NCBI GenBank assembly: GCA_947460595.1
Contig: CANHGS010000007.1
Location: 1 to 64,000, forward strand
DNA from: Bacteroidota bacterium
GTDB taxonomy: Bacteria; Bacteroidota; Bacteroidia; Chitinophagales; Chitinophagaceae
Length of the DNA stretch: 64,000 nucleotides
Direction: 5' to 3'
Shown here: in pieces, positions 9,426-18,510 of the stretch
Position numbering within the stretch: position 1 is the first letter of the stretch
Layout of the letters: every line of letters begins with the position of its first letter
Made by a program: the position numbers and the translations under genes
Notes under the pieces: model-generated
Database searches by the model: none
What the model saw: the letters and a program-made list of their open reading frames with translations, nothing else
What the model was told of the DNA's origin: nothing

Positions 9426-11849
9426 TTATTTGATCCTTTTGGATTCTGATTCTAAACCGGTTTGTCTTTGTCTTGCAGCTTTTACTTGGTTGCTTCCAAA
9501 GCGATAAGTGAAATTCAATCTAAAGGTTTGGCTTTCCCAATAGCCGCCAGCATTAATATAAAGACCACCAAAATTGCTAGTAGCTTTCCAAGGACTGGTA
9601 TGGAAGATATCGGTCACGCTCAATTTTACAGTAGCTTTTTTCTGCATGAATAGTTTTTGAACACCTAGGTCAACACCACCTTGCGGCTTGGTAATCCAGG
9701 TAGCTCCCCAAACACTGGGTCCACTAAACCAGCCACTCAATTCTGCAGAATAGTCTTTGCCAAGTTTGAAACTGTTTTGCATATAAGCACCATAGGTTGG
9801 AATCTCATTATGCACTTTGCTAGCTCCAATTTCCCCATCAAATATTTGGTAGTTATAATAGATATTGGCATAACCGCTCCACCATTTGGTCAGGTTCAAA
9901 GGAGAACCTACAGTCAAACTATAGATCTGTTGTACAGCCAGATTTTTTTGTTGTACAAATGTGGCGTTACCAATGGTATCCGTGGCTTGTGTAGTAAAGT
10001 CTTTGACATAACTATAACCTAGGGTAGTAGTTATCTTAGACAAGAAAGTATGCGCCAATTCTATATTGTCTGTGTATTGTGGACGTAGAAAAGCATTTCC
10101 TTTTTCATAGGTTAACTCGTCTAACTTATTTTCAAAAGGATTCAAGTCTTGGTAAGAAGGTCTATCAATTCTTCTGCTATATGTTAGATTCAATGTATGC
10201 TTGGGATTAATAGTATAGGTAATAGCCGCACTAGGGAAGAAGTCTAGGTAATTCTTTTTGACTTCATTGTCTGCCTGCACTTGACCATCAGCCCTGGTAA
10301 GTACACCCTTGCTATTGGTTTGTTCCAAACGCAATCCACCTTGGAAACTCCATTTGGGATTGAACTGTCGTTGATAGTTTACATAAGCAGCATTCACATT
10401 CTCGTCATAACTAAAACTGTTGCTGCGCGATTGAATTTTAGTAACAGTGCCATTTACGTCTGTATAAAAATCAAAACTATTCTTGGTTTTTACCAAACTG
10501 AATTTGGCACCATAACCCAATTTGCCCTTCCATTTTGGTAATTCCACATCTACTTTAGAGGTTAGGATATCAATATCAGTTGGAGTATAGTTTCTATTGG
10601 CTATTTGGTACAATAAGTTGCCATTTTTGTCATAATAGTTATTGGGTTGGTAAGAATTGCCTCTGCCGCGAAACTGCCCGTAATCAGCGTCAAAATTGAT
10701 TTCTTTACCAGTAGTGTCTGCAAATCTATAATTGATATTTCCATTGACATTGGTTCTGTTCATGGGTACAGTATTCTTGGCTACCAGTTTTTTGATAAAC
10801 TGACCAGTAGGTTTGTAATACACATCGGTTTCTCCAGAACTGGTCCAATCTCCATCGCTGGTATTGGCAGTAACCATGACCCCAAATGTGCTTTTTGAGT
10901 TAACAAATAGGTCAGCACCAGCCTTGATATTGAAGTTTTGATTGTTGTTGACATTCACACTATGTTGGTCATAAATGGTATCTCGCTGTTCCCTGTAGAA
11001 GTCTAGTCCATTTTCATAAGCTCCCAGATTGCCGCTGATATTGCTAAAGAGATTGATTTTTTTATCACGATAGTTCAGGTTCAGACCAGCGTTCCCCTTG
11101 GGTGTAATCCCTTGTACAAAGCCTGCATTCACACTTCCATTGGTGCCATATTTTTTATTCTTCTTTAAACGGATATTGACAATGCCGGCATTTCCACTTG
11201 CGTCATATTTGGCGCTAGGATTGCTGATCATTTCAATGGCTTCAATATCTGCACTATTGATGCTTTTTAGATAAGCTGCAAGGTCTTGACCGTTCAACTG
11301 ACTCATTTTACCATCAATGTAGATTTTAACACCAGACTTGCCCTTCATCTTAATGTTCTCATTGTTATCAACCTGAACACCTGGACTTTTTTGCAATAGT
11401 TCTAGTGCATTACTTCCTGTAGCATTGATACTATTCTCAACATTGAAAATGGTTTTGTCTGCCTTAATTTCTATCATGGGTTTTTTAGAAACCACTGTTA
11501 CATCAGCCAATTTTGTAGCAGCCAGATTTAATACAATGGTTGGTAGTAGAATGTCTTTTCCATCTTCTAATTTGAAGGCATTACTAAACTTTTTTTCTGT
11601 ATTCAGTCCCTGATAAGAAAGAATGTAATTGCCTGATATGGAACTGCTTAACTCATAGCGTCCGTCATTTTCTGTAATAGCAGTCTTAACCAAACTGCTG
11701 TCTTTCTGTTTTAATAAAGCAACGGTTGCTCCGCTGAAAGCCTTGCTGCCATTGTCTTGTACGGTGCCACTGACCGTTGTCTTTGTTTGTGCAATACTGC
11801 TTGCTGTTATCATCAGTGCAGTTGCCACGCTCACAATTTCCTTAATCAT
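9426..11849 (-). CDS. TonB-dependent receptor-like outer membrane beta-barrel protein (OMP_b-brl_3 type)
   Basis: The protein has 807 residues. A signal peptide (IVSVATALMITASSIAQ) is followed by a CarboxypepD_reg-like domain (TVSGTVQDNGSKAFSGATV, about residues 25-110). A plug-like region follows (GSNALELLQKSPGVQVDNNE, then GKSGVKIYIDGK and SNPSAKYDASGNAGIVNI). The rest is a large beta barrel ending in aromatic strands (TFRLNFTYRFGSNQ). This matches outer-membrane beta-barrel family 3 rather than a SusC protein, which is normally longer and paired with SusD. There is no SusD gene next to it. The ligand is unknown; such proteins import siderophores, peptides or other small molecules. The gene stands alone. 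Confidence 0.87.
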   Translation of the reverse strand: MIKEIVSVATALMITASSIAQTKTTVSGTVQDNGSKAFSGATVALLKQKDSSLVKTAITENDGRYELSSSISGNYILSYQGLNTEKKFSNAFKLEDGKDILLPTIVLNLAATKLADVTVVSKKPMIEIKADKTIFNVENSINATGSNALELLQKSPGVQVDNNENIKMKGKSGVKIYIDGKMSQLNGQDLAAYLKSINSADIEAIEMISNPSAKYDASGNAGIVNIRLKKNKKYGTNGSVNAGFVQGITPKGNAGLNLNYRDKKINLFSNISGNLGAYENGLDFYREQRDTIYDQHSVNVNNNQNFNIKAGADLFVNSKSTFGVMVTANTSDGDWTSSGETDVYYKPTGQFIKKLVAKNTVPMNRTNVNGNINYRFADTTGKEINFDADYGQFRGRGNSYQPNNYYDKNGNLLYQIANRNYTPTDIDILTSKVDVELPKWKGKLGYGAKFSLVKTKNSFDFYTDVNGTVTKIQSRSNSFSYDENVNAAYVNYQRQFNPKWSFQGGLRLEQTNSKGVLTRADGQVQADNEVKKNYLDFFPSAAITYTINPKHTLNLTYSRRIDRPSYQDLNPFENKLDELTYEKGNAFLRPQYTDNIELAHTFLSKITTTLGYSYVKDFTTQATDTIGNATFVQQKNLAVQQIYSLTVGSPLNLTKWWSGYANIYYNYQIFDGEIGASKVHNEIPTYGAYMQNSFKLGKDYSAELSGWFSGPSVWGATWITKPQGGVDLGVQKLFMQKKATVKLSVTDIFHTSPWKATSNFGGLYINAGGYWESQTFRLNFTYRFGSNQVKAARQRQTGLESESKRIK

Positions 11850-11966
11850 CTTAGTTAGTTTTGTATGGTTAGTACAAAGATGACAGCGAAAGGTTACAAA
11901 AGTTGTAAGCTTTAGTGAGGAGCAGTGAAAGCAGATGATGAGTGGAGTTAATGAAAGTTAAAAAAA

Positions 11967-12008
11967 GTCAAAAGTCAAAAGTCAAAAGTCAAAAGTCAAA
12001 AGTCAAAA
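11967..12008 (+). repeat. Tandem heptamer (gtcaaaa) x6
   Basis: Six perfect head-to-tail copies of GTCAAAA lie between the receptor start and the mdh terminator. The same unit recurs at 29045-29058 and 58908-58935. Confidence 0.95.
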
Positions 12009-12029
12009 AGGAAGAAAAAAATAAAAGAA

Positions 12030-12066
12030 AAAAATAAAAAAAAACCCCGATCAAAAGATCGAGGCT
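12030..12066 (-). terminator. Rho-independent terminator after mdh
   Basis: Read on the minus strand, CCTCGATC-tttt-GATCGGGG (one mismatch) is followed by a long T-tract, just downstream of the mdh stop. Confidence 0.9.
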
Positions 12067-12087
12067 TTGAAAAAAAATATGCAACAA

Positions 12088-13017
12088 TTACAAAGTCTTC
12101 AACACTTCGTTCATGTTTCTAACAGCGTCTGCACTCTTGTTAAATGCAGCTTGCTCTTCTTCATTCAATTTGAAATCCAAGATTTTTTCCCAGCCATTTT
12201 TACCAATGACAACAGGAACACCCAAGCAAATATCGCTTTGGCCATATTCACCTTCTAGGCTTACGCAGCAAGTGAAGAGTTTTTTCTCATCACGCAAAAT
12301 ACTTTCTACTAAGGCAGCTCCGGCAGCACCTGGTGCATACCAAGCAGATGTACCAATCAATTTGGTCAATGTAGCTCCACCCACCATGGTATCTGCAACT
12401 ATTTGATCCTGTTGTTCCTTGGTCAAGAAATTGGTAACAGGAGCACTGTTCCAAGTGGCGTGACGGATCAAAGGAATCATGGTAGTATCACCGTGTCCAC
12501 CTACTACAACTGCATTCAAATCAGCTGGGCTGCAGTTCAGGTGTTGGCTCAATTGATATTTGAAACGAGCACTATCCAAAGTACCACCCATACCAATGAT
12601 GCGGTTTTTGGGAAGTCCAGTTGATTGCAATGCCAAATAAGTCATAGTATCCATTGGGTTACTAATCACAATGATGATGGCATTGGGTGAATATTTCAAA
12701 ATGTTTTCTGCTACTCCTTTTACAATACCAGCATTGGTACCAATCAAGTCTTCGCGAGTCATACCTGGCTTACGAGGAATACCTGAAGTAATTACTACCA
12801 CGTCTGAGTTAGCAGTTTTGGAATAGTCGTTGGTGCTACCACTGATCTTGGTGTCAAAACCAAGCAGGGCTGCTGTCTGCATCATGTCTTGAGCCTTGCC
12901 TTCGCTCAAGCCTTCTTTGATGTCTAAAATCACCAATTCTTGTGCCAGTGCGGCACGTGCGATGTTGTCGGCACAGGTTGCTCCTACGGCACCAGCACCT
13001 ACTACTGTAACTTTCAT
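12088..13017 (-). CDS. mdh: Malate dehydrogenase
   Basis: This 309-residue cytoplasmic enzyme interconverts malate and oxaloacetate with NAD in the TCA cycle. The Rossmann motif GAGAVGATCADNIA is at the N-terminus. The catalytic loop motif RKPGMTREDL has the substrate-binding Arg pair, ISNPMDTMTYLA follows, and GGHGDTTMIPLIRHA carries the catalytic His. It is of the LDH-like MDH type found in Bacteroidota. It has its own terminator at 12030-12066. The 84-bp upstream gap contains TAACTTTA, one base from the TAnnTTTG -7 element, on the minus strand at 13054-13061. Confidence 0.96.
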   Translation of the reverse strand: MKVTVVGAGAVGATCADNIARAALAQELVILDIKEGLSEGKAQDMMQTAALLGFDTKISGSTNDYSKTANSDVVVITSGIPRKPGMTREDLIGTNAGIVKGVAENILKYSPNAIIIVISNPMDTMTYLALQSTGLPKNRIIGMGGTLDSARFKYQLSQHLNCSPADLNAVVVGGHGDTTMIPLIRHATWNSAPVTNFLTKEQQDQIVADTMVGGATLTKLIGTSAWYAPGAAGAALVESILRDEKKLFTCCVSLEGEYGQSDICLGVPVVIGKNGWEKILDFKLNEEEQAAFNKSADAVRNMNEVLKTL

Positions 13018-13101
13018 ATGCGTTAACTATTTAAAAATGATAAATTCTACGCGTAAAGTTACTGAATAGCTTGACTACTGCCTTATATAATTGTGTTATT
13101 T

Positions 13102-13602
13102 CTATTTAAGAAGTGGCAATAATTGGGGCATTTCTGCGCCTCCGTCAAAGGCCTTGACAAACAAGCCCTTTTTATCGTAAACAGCTACAAAAGGAGTGAA
13201 CTTAACCCTATAAAATGCGGGTACCATATACTTAGGATCTCTTCCTGCATACATATTGGGGTATTTATATAATTCCAAAACATAGAAGAACTCCTTAATC
13301 AATTCCATCTCTTTATAACTAATCCAGACAAAATTTACGTTTTTCAATTTGTCTATATTCTTGACAATCTCCCTAGCCTCGTGTTTACAATGCCCACAGT
13401 CAGGACTAAAATAGATAATGACTGTGGGTACATTCTTGGGTAATTGGTCCCTGGTAAGCCAGCTTTCATCAAATTTCTGAATCCTAAACGCGGGCATATG
13501 GTTGTCCTTCTTATAAGGAGGAAGGGTATCTGTTTGAACTTGAGCTTGTAGGCTTACAAAAGCAATTACAAAGAACAAAAAAAGGGTCAGTTTCTTGATC
13601 AT
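13102..13602 (-). CDS. Exported thioredoxin-like (TlpA/redoxin family) protein
   Basis: The ORF track begins at 13788 inside the neighbouring ABC gene. The real start is most likely ATG 13602, which gives a clean signal peptide, MIKKLTLFLFFVIAFVSLQAQ, and a 166-residue protein. The thioredoxin-fold active site is CGHC in YFSPDCGHCKHEAREIV, and the cis-Pro loop is probably VKFTPFVAVYD. It is a predicted periplasmic disulfide reductase or redox protein of the TlpA type; the partner is unknown. It lies 10 bp after the MlaF-like gene, probably in the same operon. Confidence 0.88.
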   Translation of the reverse strand: MIKKLTLFLFFVIAFVSLQAQVQTDTLPPYKKDNHMPAFRIQKFDESWLTRDQLPKNVPTVIIYFSPDCGHCKHEAREIVKNIDKLKNVNFVWISYKEMELIKEFFYVLELYKYPNMYAGRDPKYMVPAFYRVKFTPFVAVYDKKGLFVKAFDGGAEMPQLLPLLK

Positions 13603-13612
13603 GTTAGAAATA

Positions 13613-14398
13613 TTAAATATTGCCGTTGTTTTTGTTTGCTTCCAGCATCCGCATTTGTTTGGCGTCTTGCAAGAATTCGGAAGCAAAAATAAAGTCGTTG
13701 AGTAATTTGTCCTTGCTAAAAATGATGTCTTTATTAGAACCTTCCCATTGTTTTTGACCATTGTATAAATACACAATATGGTCTCCAATTTCCATCACAG
13801 AATTCATGTCATGGGTAATCACAATGGTGGTAATTTGAAATTCGTCTGTAATTTCTTTGATCAATTTGTCAATGACCATGGATGTTTGAGGATCCAAACC
13901 CGAATTGGGCTCATCACAGAATAAGTATTTGGGATTCAGTACAATGGCTCTAGCAATACCCACGCGTTTTTTCATACCACCACTGATTTCAGAAGGGTAG
14001 CGTTTGTGAGCATCTTTGAGATTAACCCTATCTAATACTTCATTAACGCGTTTCTTTTTTTCAGCTTGGGTCCACCTTGTAAACATGTCTAATGGGAATA
14101 ACACATTTTGTTCTACTGTCATAGAATCAAATAAGGCAGTTCCTTGAAAAAGCATACCAATTTGTTGACGCAATTGTTTGCGGGTATCATTGTCCATGGC
14201 AAACATATCGTCTCCATTGTACAAGATCTGACCTTTGTCAGGTTTAAATAAACCCACCATGCACTTGGTCAGTACTGTCTTGCCACTGCCGCTGGTGCCT
14301 ATGATGAGGTTGCACTTACCGGGCTCCATATTGGCGCTAACATCATTGAGGATGACCCTTTCACCAAATTGTTTAACTATGTTGCGGATTTCAATCAT
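13613..14398 (-). CDS. ABC transporter ATP-binding protein, MlaF-like
   Basis: This 261-residue cytoplasmic ATPase carries Walker A GTSGSGKT, signature SGGMKKRVGIARAI, Walker B LFCDEPNSGLDP and the H-loop VITHDM. The GGMKKR form of the signature is characteristic of the MlaF/Mkl family that powers MCE-type phospholipid transport between membranes. The matching MlaE-type permease is in this window but 12 kb away at 26657 on the other strand, and no MCE/MlaD gene is beside either. It is 24 bp after lysA and probably co-transcribed. Confidence 0.9.
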   Translation of the reverse strand: MIEIRNIVKQFGERVILNDVSANMEPGKCNLIIGTSGSGKTVLTKCMVGLFKPDKGQILYNGDDMFAMDNDTRKQLRQQIGMLFQGTALFDSMTVEQNVLFPLDMFTRWTQAEKKKRVNEVLDRVNLKDAHKRYPSEISGGMKKRVGIARAIVLNPKYLFCDEPNSGLDPQTSMVIDKLIKEITDEFQITTIVITHDMNSVMEIGDHIVYLYNGQKQWEGSNKDIIFSKDKLLNDFIFASEFLQDAKQMRMLEANKNNGNI

Positions 14399-14422
14399 CT
14401 GGGTGCAAACTACAATTTTGTT

Positions 14423-15634
14423 CTATAAGACAGGAATCTGGTTTCTTAATAAATCTGCAAATTCATCTCTTTTACGAATCAGGTGAGCTTCACCCTCAAG
14501 AACCAAAACTTCTGCAGGTTTGTACCTAGCATTATAATTGCTAGACATTTCAAATCCATAAGCACCTGCATTATAAATAGCCAATACATCGCCCTCGCGT
14601 ACTTCGTGCAATTTTCTATTGGTACCAAATGTGTCTGTTTCACAAATATTACCGGTTACTGTATAAGCGTGAAGCGCCCCATCTGGGTTGCTGATATTTT
14701 CAATGCGGTGATAGGCATCATACATCATGGGTCTTATCAGGTGATTGAGTCCCGTATCTATTCCAGCAAAAACGGTATTGCCAGATTGTTTGAGCACATT
14801 CACGGTGGATAATAGATAGCCACATTCACTCACCAAGTACTTGCCTGGTTCAAACCAACACTGGAATTTTTTACCGTATTGGGCTTCTAAATTCTTCTGA
14901 AAGCGAGCTATCTCCGCACCAAGTTCATCAATATGGGTAATATGGTCACTGTCTTTATAAGCTACTTTAAAGCCGCCGCCCATGTCTAAAAAAGCTAGTT
15001 CTGGAAAATGGGGTAGAAGGGCAGAAAACACATCGGCCACCTGCATAAACACAGCTACTTCTTTGATCTCAGAACCGGTGTGAATATGTAGACCTCGAAT
15101 GTATAAGTTGTATTTTTTTACTAGGTCTAAGATCTGATCCAATTGGTCAATTGGAATTCCAAATTTGCTATTGTCATGACCTGTAGAAATTTTCAAATTA
15201 CCACCTGCCATAATATTGGGGCGTAAACGAATGCCTACAGGATAATCATGGCCATAAGCAGCACCAAATTTTTCTAAATTAGAAAGGCTATCTATGTTCA
15301 CATTAATACCCAATGACACAGCTTCTTGGATCTCAGAAAAATGGATGCCATTACTGGTATAGAGTACGCGTTCTGGAGCCACACCCACGTGTAGGGCTAG
15401 TTTGGCCTCATTGATAGAACTACAATCAATATCGCATCCTATAGCTGCTACATGCTTGAGTACATTAATATTGGTGAGGGCTTTACATGCATAAAAGAAT
15501 CGGGTATCCGAATCCTGAAAAGCCGTTTTTAATTGCCTGAATTGTTGACTGATTTTGTCTGCGTCATAGACATAAACGGGCGTACCATGGGTATTGGCAA
15601 TGGCTGCCAATGTTTCAAAAGACAATGCTTGCAT
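14423..15634 (-). CDS. lysA: Diaminopimelate decarboxylase
   Basis: This 403-residue PLP enzyme catalyses the last step of lysine synthesis, meso-diaminopimelate to L-lysine. The PLP lysine is in RFFYACKALTN. The family motifs HDNSKFGIP, GLHIHTGSEI, LDMGGGFKV and FEPGKYLV are present, and the second active-site Cys is in GNICETDTFG. The length is normal for the short Bacteroidota form. It lies between scpB and the MlaF-like gene on the same strand. Confidence 0.95.
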   Translation of the reverse strand: MQALSFETLAAIANTHGTPVYVYDADKISQQFRQLKTAFQDSDTRFFYACKALTNINVLKHVAAIGCDIDCSSINEAKLALHVGVAPERVLYTSNGIHFSEIQEAVSLGINVNIDSLSNLEKFGAAYGHDYPVGIRLRPNIMAGGNLKISTGHDNSKFGIPIDQLDQILDLVKKYNLYIRGLHIHTGSEIKEVAVFMQVADVFSALLPHFPELAFLDMGGGFKVAYKDSDHITHIDELGAEIARFQKNLEAQYGKKFQCWFEPGKYLVSECGYLLSTVNVLKQSGNTVFAGIDTGLNHLIRPMMYDAYHRIENISNPDGALHAYTVTGNICETDTFGTNRKLHEVREGDVLAIYNAGAYGFEMSSNYNARYKPAEVLVLEGEAHLIRKRDEFADLLRNQIPVL

Positions 15635-15670
15635 TTGCCAAAGATAATTTAATGGAAATAAACGGAAAGA

Positions 15671-16555
15671 TTATTCAGGCTGATCCTTCTGATCTTCTTC
15701 ATCAGAAGCAGCTGATTCATCGGTTGAATCTTGCTCATCAGGCGTCTCTTCAGAATTATCCTCAGAAGTCTCTTCAGTAGCAGGTGTTTCTTCAGATTCA
15801 GTCTCAGTAGAAGTATTTGATTCAGCAATTTCTTCTGTGCTAGTTTCTTCAGGAGCCAATACCAATTCACCATCTTCATTTACTGCTACTACTTCAGAAA
15901 TATCGCCTTCTTCTCCTGGTAGGGTACCGGCCAAAGTTGCGGAGCCAATATTTTCAGCTACAGGTAAATCAGTAAAGTCTTCAGGTCTGGTTCCTTCTAC
16001 CATTTGCTCGGCCAATACCTCTCGGATTTTGGGAAGATCAGATGCAGAATTGATACCAAAATAATCCATGAAATTTTTAGAAGTGGCGTATACCAAGGGT
16101 TTGCCAGGTGCGTGTTCATTGCGCCCGCTGATCAAAATCAATTCCTTCTCTAATAATTTCTGGATGCTATAATCACTATTCACACCACGAATGGCTTCAA
16201 TTTCTCCTTTGGTAATGGGTTGTTTGTATGCAATAATGGCTAAGGTTTCCAAAGCCGCATTGGAGAGTCTTTTTAAGAACTTGTCTCCATTCAATTGGGC
16301 AATAGTCTTGTGGTAATCCTTCTTGGTGAGGAACTGCCAGCCACCGCCGCTTTCCTTTACTTCAAAGGGATAAAATTCAGAATCGTATTTTTCTTTGATG
16401 CCTTGTAATGCGCTATCTACCTGGTCAGGCATGATTCTTTCTTCAAGGAACCCAAAACTGTTGTTGATCAGTTCTACAATATCCAAAGAAGTCAGTGGTT
16501 TGTCACTGGCAAAAATCAGTACTTCAATATGCGGTATAATGGTGCTAATTTCCAA
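15671..16555 (-). CDS. scpB: Segregation and condensation protein B
   Basis: This 294-residue kleisin-interacting winged-helix protein is part of the SMC-ScpAB condensin that organises the chromosome. The ScpB core is residues 1 to about 190 (IEVLIFASDKPLTSLDIVEL, LSNAALETLAIIAYKQPITK, the winged-helix block AIRGVNSDYSIQKL). From about residue 215 the protein becomes a low-complexity acidic tail rich in Glu, Ser and Thr, absent from the standard core and probably disordered. scpA is not in the window. Confidence 0.92.
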   Translation of the reverse strand: MEISTIIPHIEVLIFASDKPLTSLDIVELINNSFGFLEERIMPDQVDSALQGIKEKYDSEFYPFEVKESGGGWQFLTKKDYHKTIAQLNGDKFLKRLSNAALETLAIIAYKQPITKGEIEAIRGVNSDYSIQKLLEKELILISGRNEHAPGKPLVYATSKNFMDYFGINSASDLPKIREVLAEQMVEGTRPEDFTDLPVAENIGSATLAGTLPGEEGDISEVVAVNEDGELVLAPEETSTEEIAESNTSTETESEETPATEETSEDNSEETPDEQDSTDESAASDEEDQKDQPE

Positions 16556-16602
16556 GGCTTGCGTTTCTGTATCGTTAGTAATGGGTTTGAAAAGATAGGA
16601 TA

Positions 16603-17484
16603 TTATCCTTGCAAAGCTGCAGCACCACTCACAATCTCTGTTAACTCAGTAGTAATAGCGGCCTGACGGGCACGGTTATAACTGATCTTCAAAGATTTGA
16701 GTAATTCATTGGCGTTTTCACTGGCTTTGTCCATGGCTGTCATACGTGCACCGTGTTCGCTGGCATTGCCATCTAATACAGCTTTGTATAATTGGGTGTT
16801 CAGGATCTTTGGCATCAGTTCTTCAATCAGGGTTTCTACCGCTGGTTCAAAGATAAAGTCTGTGTTTTTAGCTCCTGCTTTCTTGGCCACTTTTGGAATG
16901 GGTAAGAATGGTTCAGCCACATATGCCTGTGTTGCGGCATTTTTAAATTCGCTGTAGATAATTTCTATGGCGTCAAATTCCTTGTTTTCAAAAGCCTTCA
17001 TAGCAGCTTGTGCAGCAGCCTGAACGGTTTCAAATTTCAGGTTTAAGAAAATGTCTTTGTATGTTTCATTGGTTTTGTAGCCTGATTTGGTTAAAGCTTC
17101 AAATCCCTTTTTACCAATATTCCAAATGGCCACGTTTCCTTTGTTGAATTGGGTTTGGTATTTTTCAACAATAGTAGCTTTGGCCAATTTGATGATATTG
17201 GCGTTATACCCCCCGCAAAGTCCGCGGTCACTAGTAACCACAATCAATAATACTTTTTCAATGGTACGTTCTTCGGCCAATTTTAGTGTTACACCACCTT
17301 CAATGCTGCTCACAATATTGCTCAGCATATCCTGTAATTTCTGTGCGTAGGGACGCATTTGGGTAATGCTGTCCTGAGCTCTGCGCAACTTGGCGGCACT
17401 CACCATTTTCATGGCTTTGGTAATTTGCTGGGTGCTTTGAACACTCTTGATCCTACTACGTACTTCTTTTAATTGACCTGCCAT
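16603..17484 (-). CDS. atpG: ATP synthase F1 subunit gamma
   Basis: This 293-residue protein forms the central rotor stalk of F1. The N-terminal helix LKEVRSRIKSVQSTQQITKA and the C-terminal YNRARQAAITTELTEIVSGA are diagnostic, and VTSDRGLCGGYN is the conserved internal motif. In most genomes atpG directly follows atpA. Here the upstream neighbour is an unrelated membrane protein, and no other ATP synthase gene lies within the window, so the subunit gene is detached. scpB follows 47 bp downstream. Confidence 0.96.
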   Translation of the reverse strand: MAGQLKEVRSRIKSVQSTQQITKAMKMVSAAKLRRAQDSITQMRPYAQKLQDMLSNIVSSIEGGVTLKLAEERTIEKVLLIVVTSDRGLCGGYNANIIKLAKATIVEKYQTQFNKGNVAIWNIGKKGFEALTKSGYKTNETYKDIFLNLKFETVQAAAQAAMKAFENKEFDAIEIIYSEFKNAATQAYVAEPFLPIPKVAKKAGAKNTDFIFEPAVETLIEELMPKILNTQLYKAVLDGNASEHGARMTAMDKASENANELLKSLKISYNRARQAAITTELTEIVSGAAALQG

Positions 17485-17661
17485 ATCTTAATTTTCTAAA
17501 AATTCTTGGTTTGGGAACCGGATTACGGGTCCTGTTTCGGGATGCAAAAGTAGCAGAAACGGCCTGAAATTCCATCCTTTCGGCTAAAAAACAGGGAATG
17601 TGGAAAATTTGGGCCTGTTTTGGCCCTGCCATCGCCCCTTGGGGCAAGAAATAGGCATGAT

Positions 17662-18300
17662 TTAGAGGGGGACTACCAATCCCACACCGTTTTGGGTGGT
17701 GGTTAGTTGTAAGTTACCCAAGTATTGGTTGAGCAATTTGCCATTCTGATGGTGCTGCACATACTGAATTAAATCAAATACCAGTAAAAAAGCGCCTTGT
17801 AGGATTAGACTACTGCCATAACCTTTGGCTTGATCATTGCTTTGGGAATTGCCTTTTTCTTGTAAATACATACCGGTAGTCATATAAGCCACATCTAGTC
17901 CCGTATTTAATAGGAGCAGGGAGGAGATTTTTTGCTGTGCTTTTACATTATCGGCTACTGTATAATGGATTTTTTTGGTTTGTTGTAACCTAAAAAGGCC
18001 ATAACCTGCAATGGCAAGGTTTACGGTATTGAAATAGGCATTCATTCTATGGAAATGCTGTTTAGAGCCGGTAAGATTACCCGCAGAAATACTGCCTTGA
18101 ACCATATTGGCTGCTGACCAAGCCAATAATACGGTAAGGTTGGTTTGGTTTAGTTCATTCCTTCTTTTAGCAACGGAATCCATCACGTTAAAGTTGAAAA
18201 TCGCCGGATTATTTTTGGGCAGGGTATCCAATAGTTGGTCCTGCGCTTGGCCACTGATGCCCATAAGGCAGGTGCCTATTAAGATCAATAGATATTTCAT
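17662..18300 (-). CDS. Uncharacterised membrane protein
   Basis: I do not recognise the family with certainty. ATG 18300 gives a signal peptide (MKYLLILIGTCLMGISGQAQ), preferable to the start at 18318. The 212-residue product has about four hydrophobic stretches: VLLAWSAANMVQG, TVNLAIAGYGLF, SSLLLLNTGLDVAYMTTGMY and LILQGAFLLVFDLIQYV. This suggests a small inner-membrane protein. A 177-bp spacer separates it from atpG, and it is divergent from secA. No enzymatic motif was seen. Confidence 0.6.
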   Translation of the reverse strand: MKYLLILIGTCLMGISGQAQDQLLDTLPKNNPAIFNFNVMDSVAKRRNELNQTNLTVLLAWSAANMVQGSISAGNLTGSKQHFHRMNAYFNTVNLAIAGYGLFRLQQTKKIHYTVADNVKAQQKISSLLLLNTGLDVAYMTTGMYLQEKGNSQSNDQAKGYGSSLILQGAFLLVFDLIQYVQHHQNGKLLNQYLGNLQLTTTQNGVGLVVPL

Positions 18301-18394
18301 TGGCCTAAAATTAGCCAATCGGCCCTGACTTTGTTAGGGAGGCCACAAATTTTACAAAACATTAGTGAAAGGGGCGGCAAGGCCTTAAAATCTT

Positions 18395-18402
18395 TACCTT
18401 TG
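18395..18402 (+). promoter_or_regulatory. Bacteroidota -7 element (TACCTTTG) before secA
   Basis: TACCTTTG matches the TAnnTTTG -7 consensus and lies 109 bp upstream of the secA ATG. No convincing -33 TTTG is visible at the usual spacing, so this is tentative. Confidence 0.5.
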
Positions 18403-18510
18403 TCCTCATTTTCCGAAAAACTGCTGCCATTTTGTCTAAATCTGCTGGGTAGCATCTTTTTTGACTAGGAAAAACAACCATTTAAGAACTGATTCATACA
18501 ATAGAACCAT

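Noticed and set aside
9426-11849. SusC-type receptor
   Set aside because: Too short, no SusD neighbour, and the sequence fits the outer-membrane beta-barrel family 3 type.
13603-13788. N-terminal extension of the thioredoxin ORF
   Set aside because: It lies inside the MlaF-like gene, and the true signal peptide starts at 13602.
17485-17661. Possible small gene between atpG and the membrane protein
   Set aside because: The ORF at 17456-17647 overlaps atpG and has no recognisable motif or credible start.
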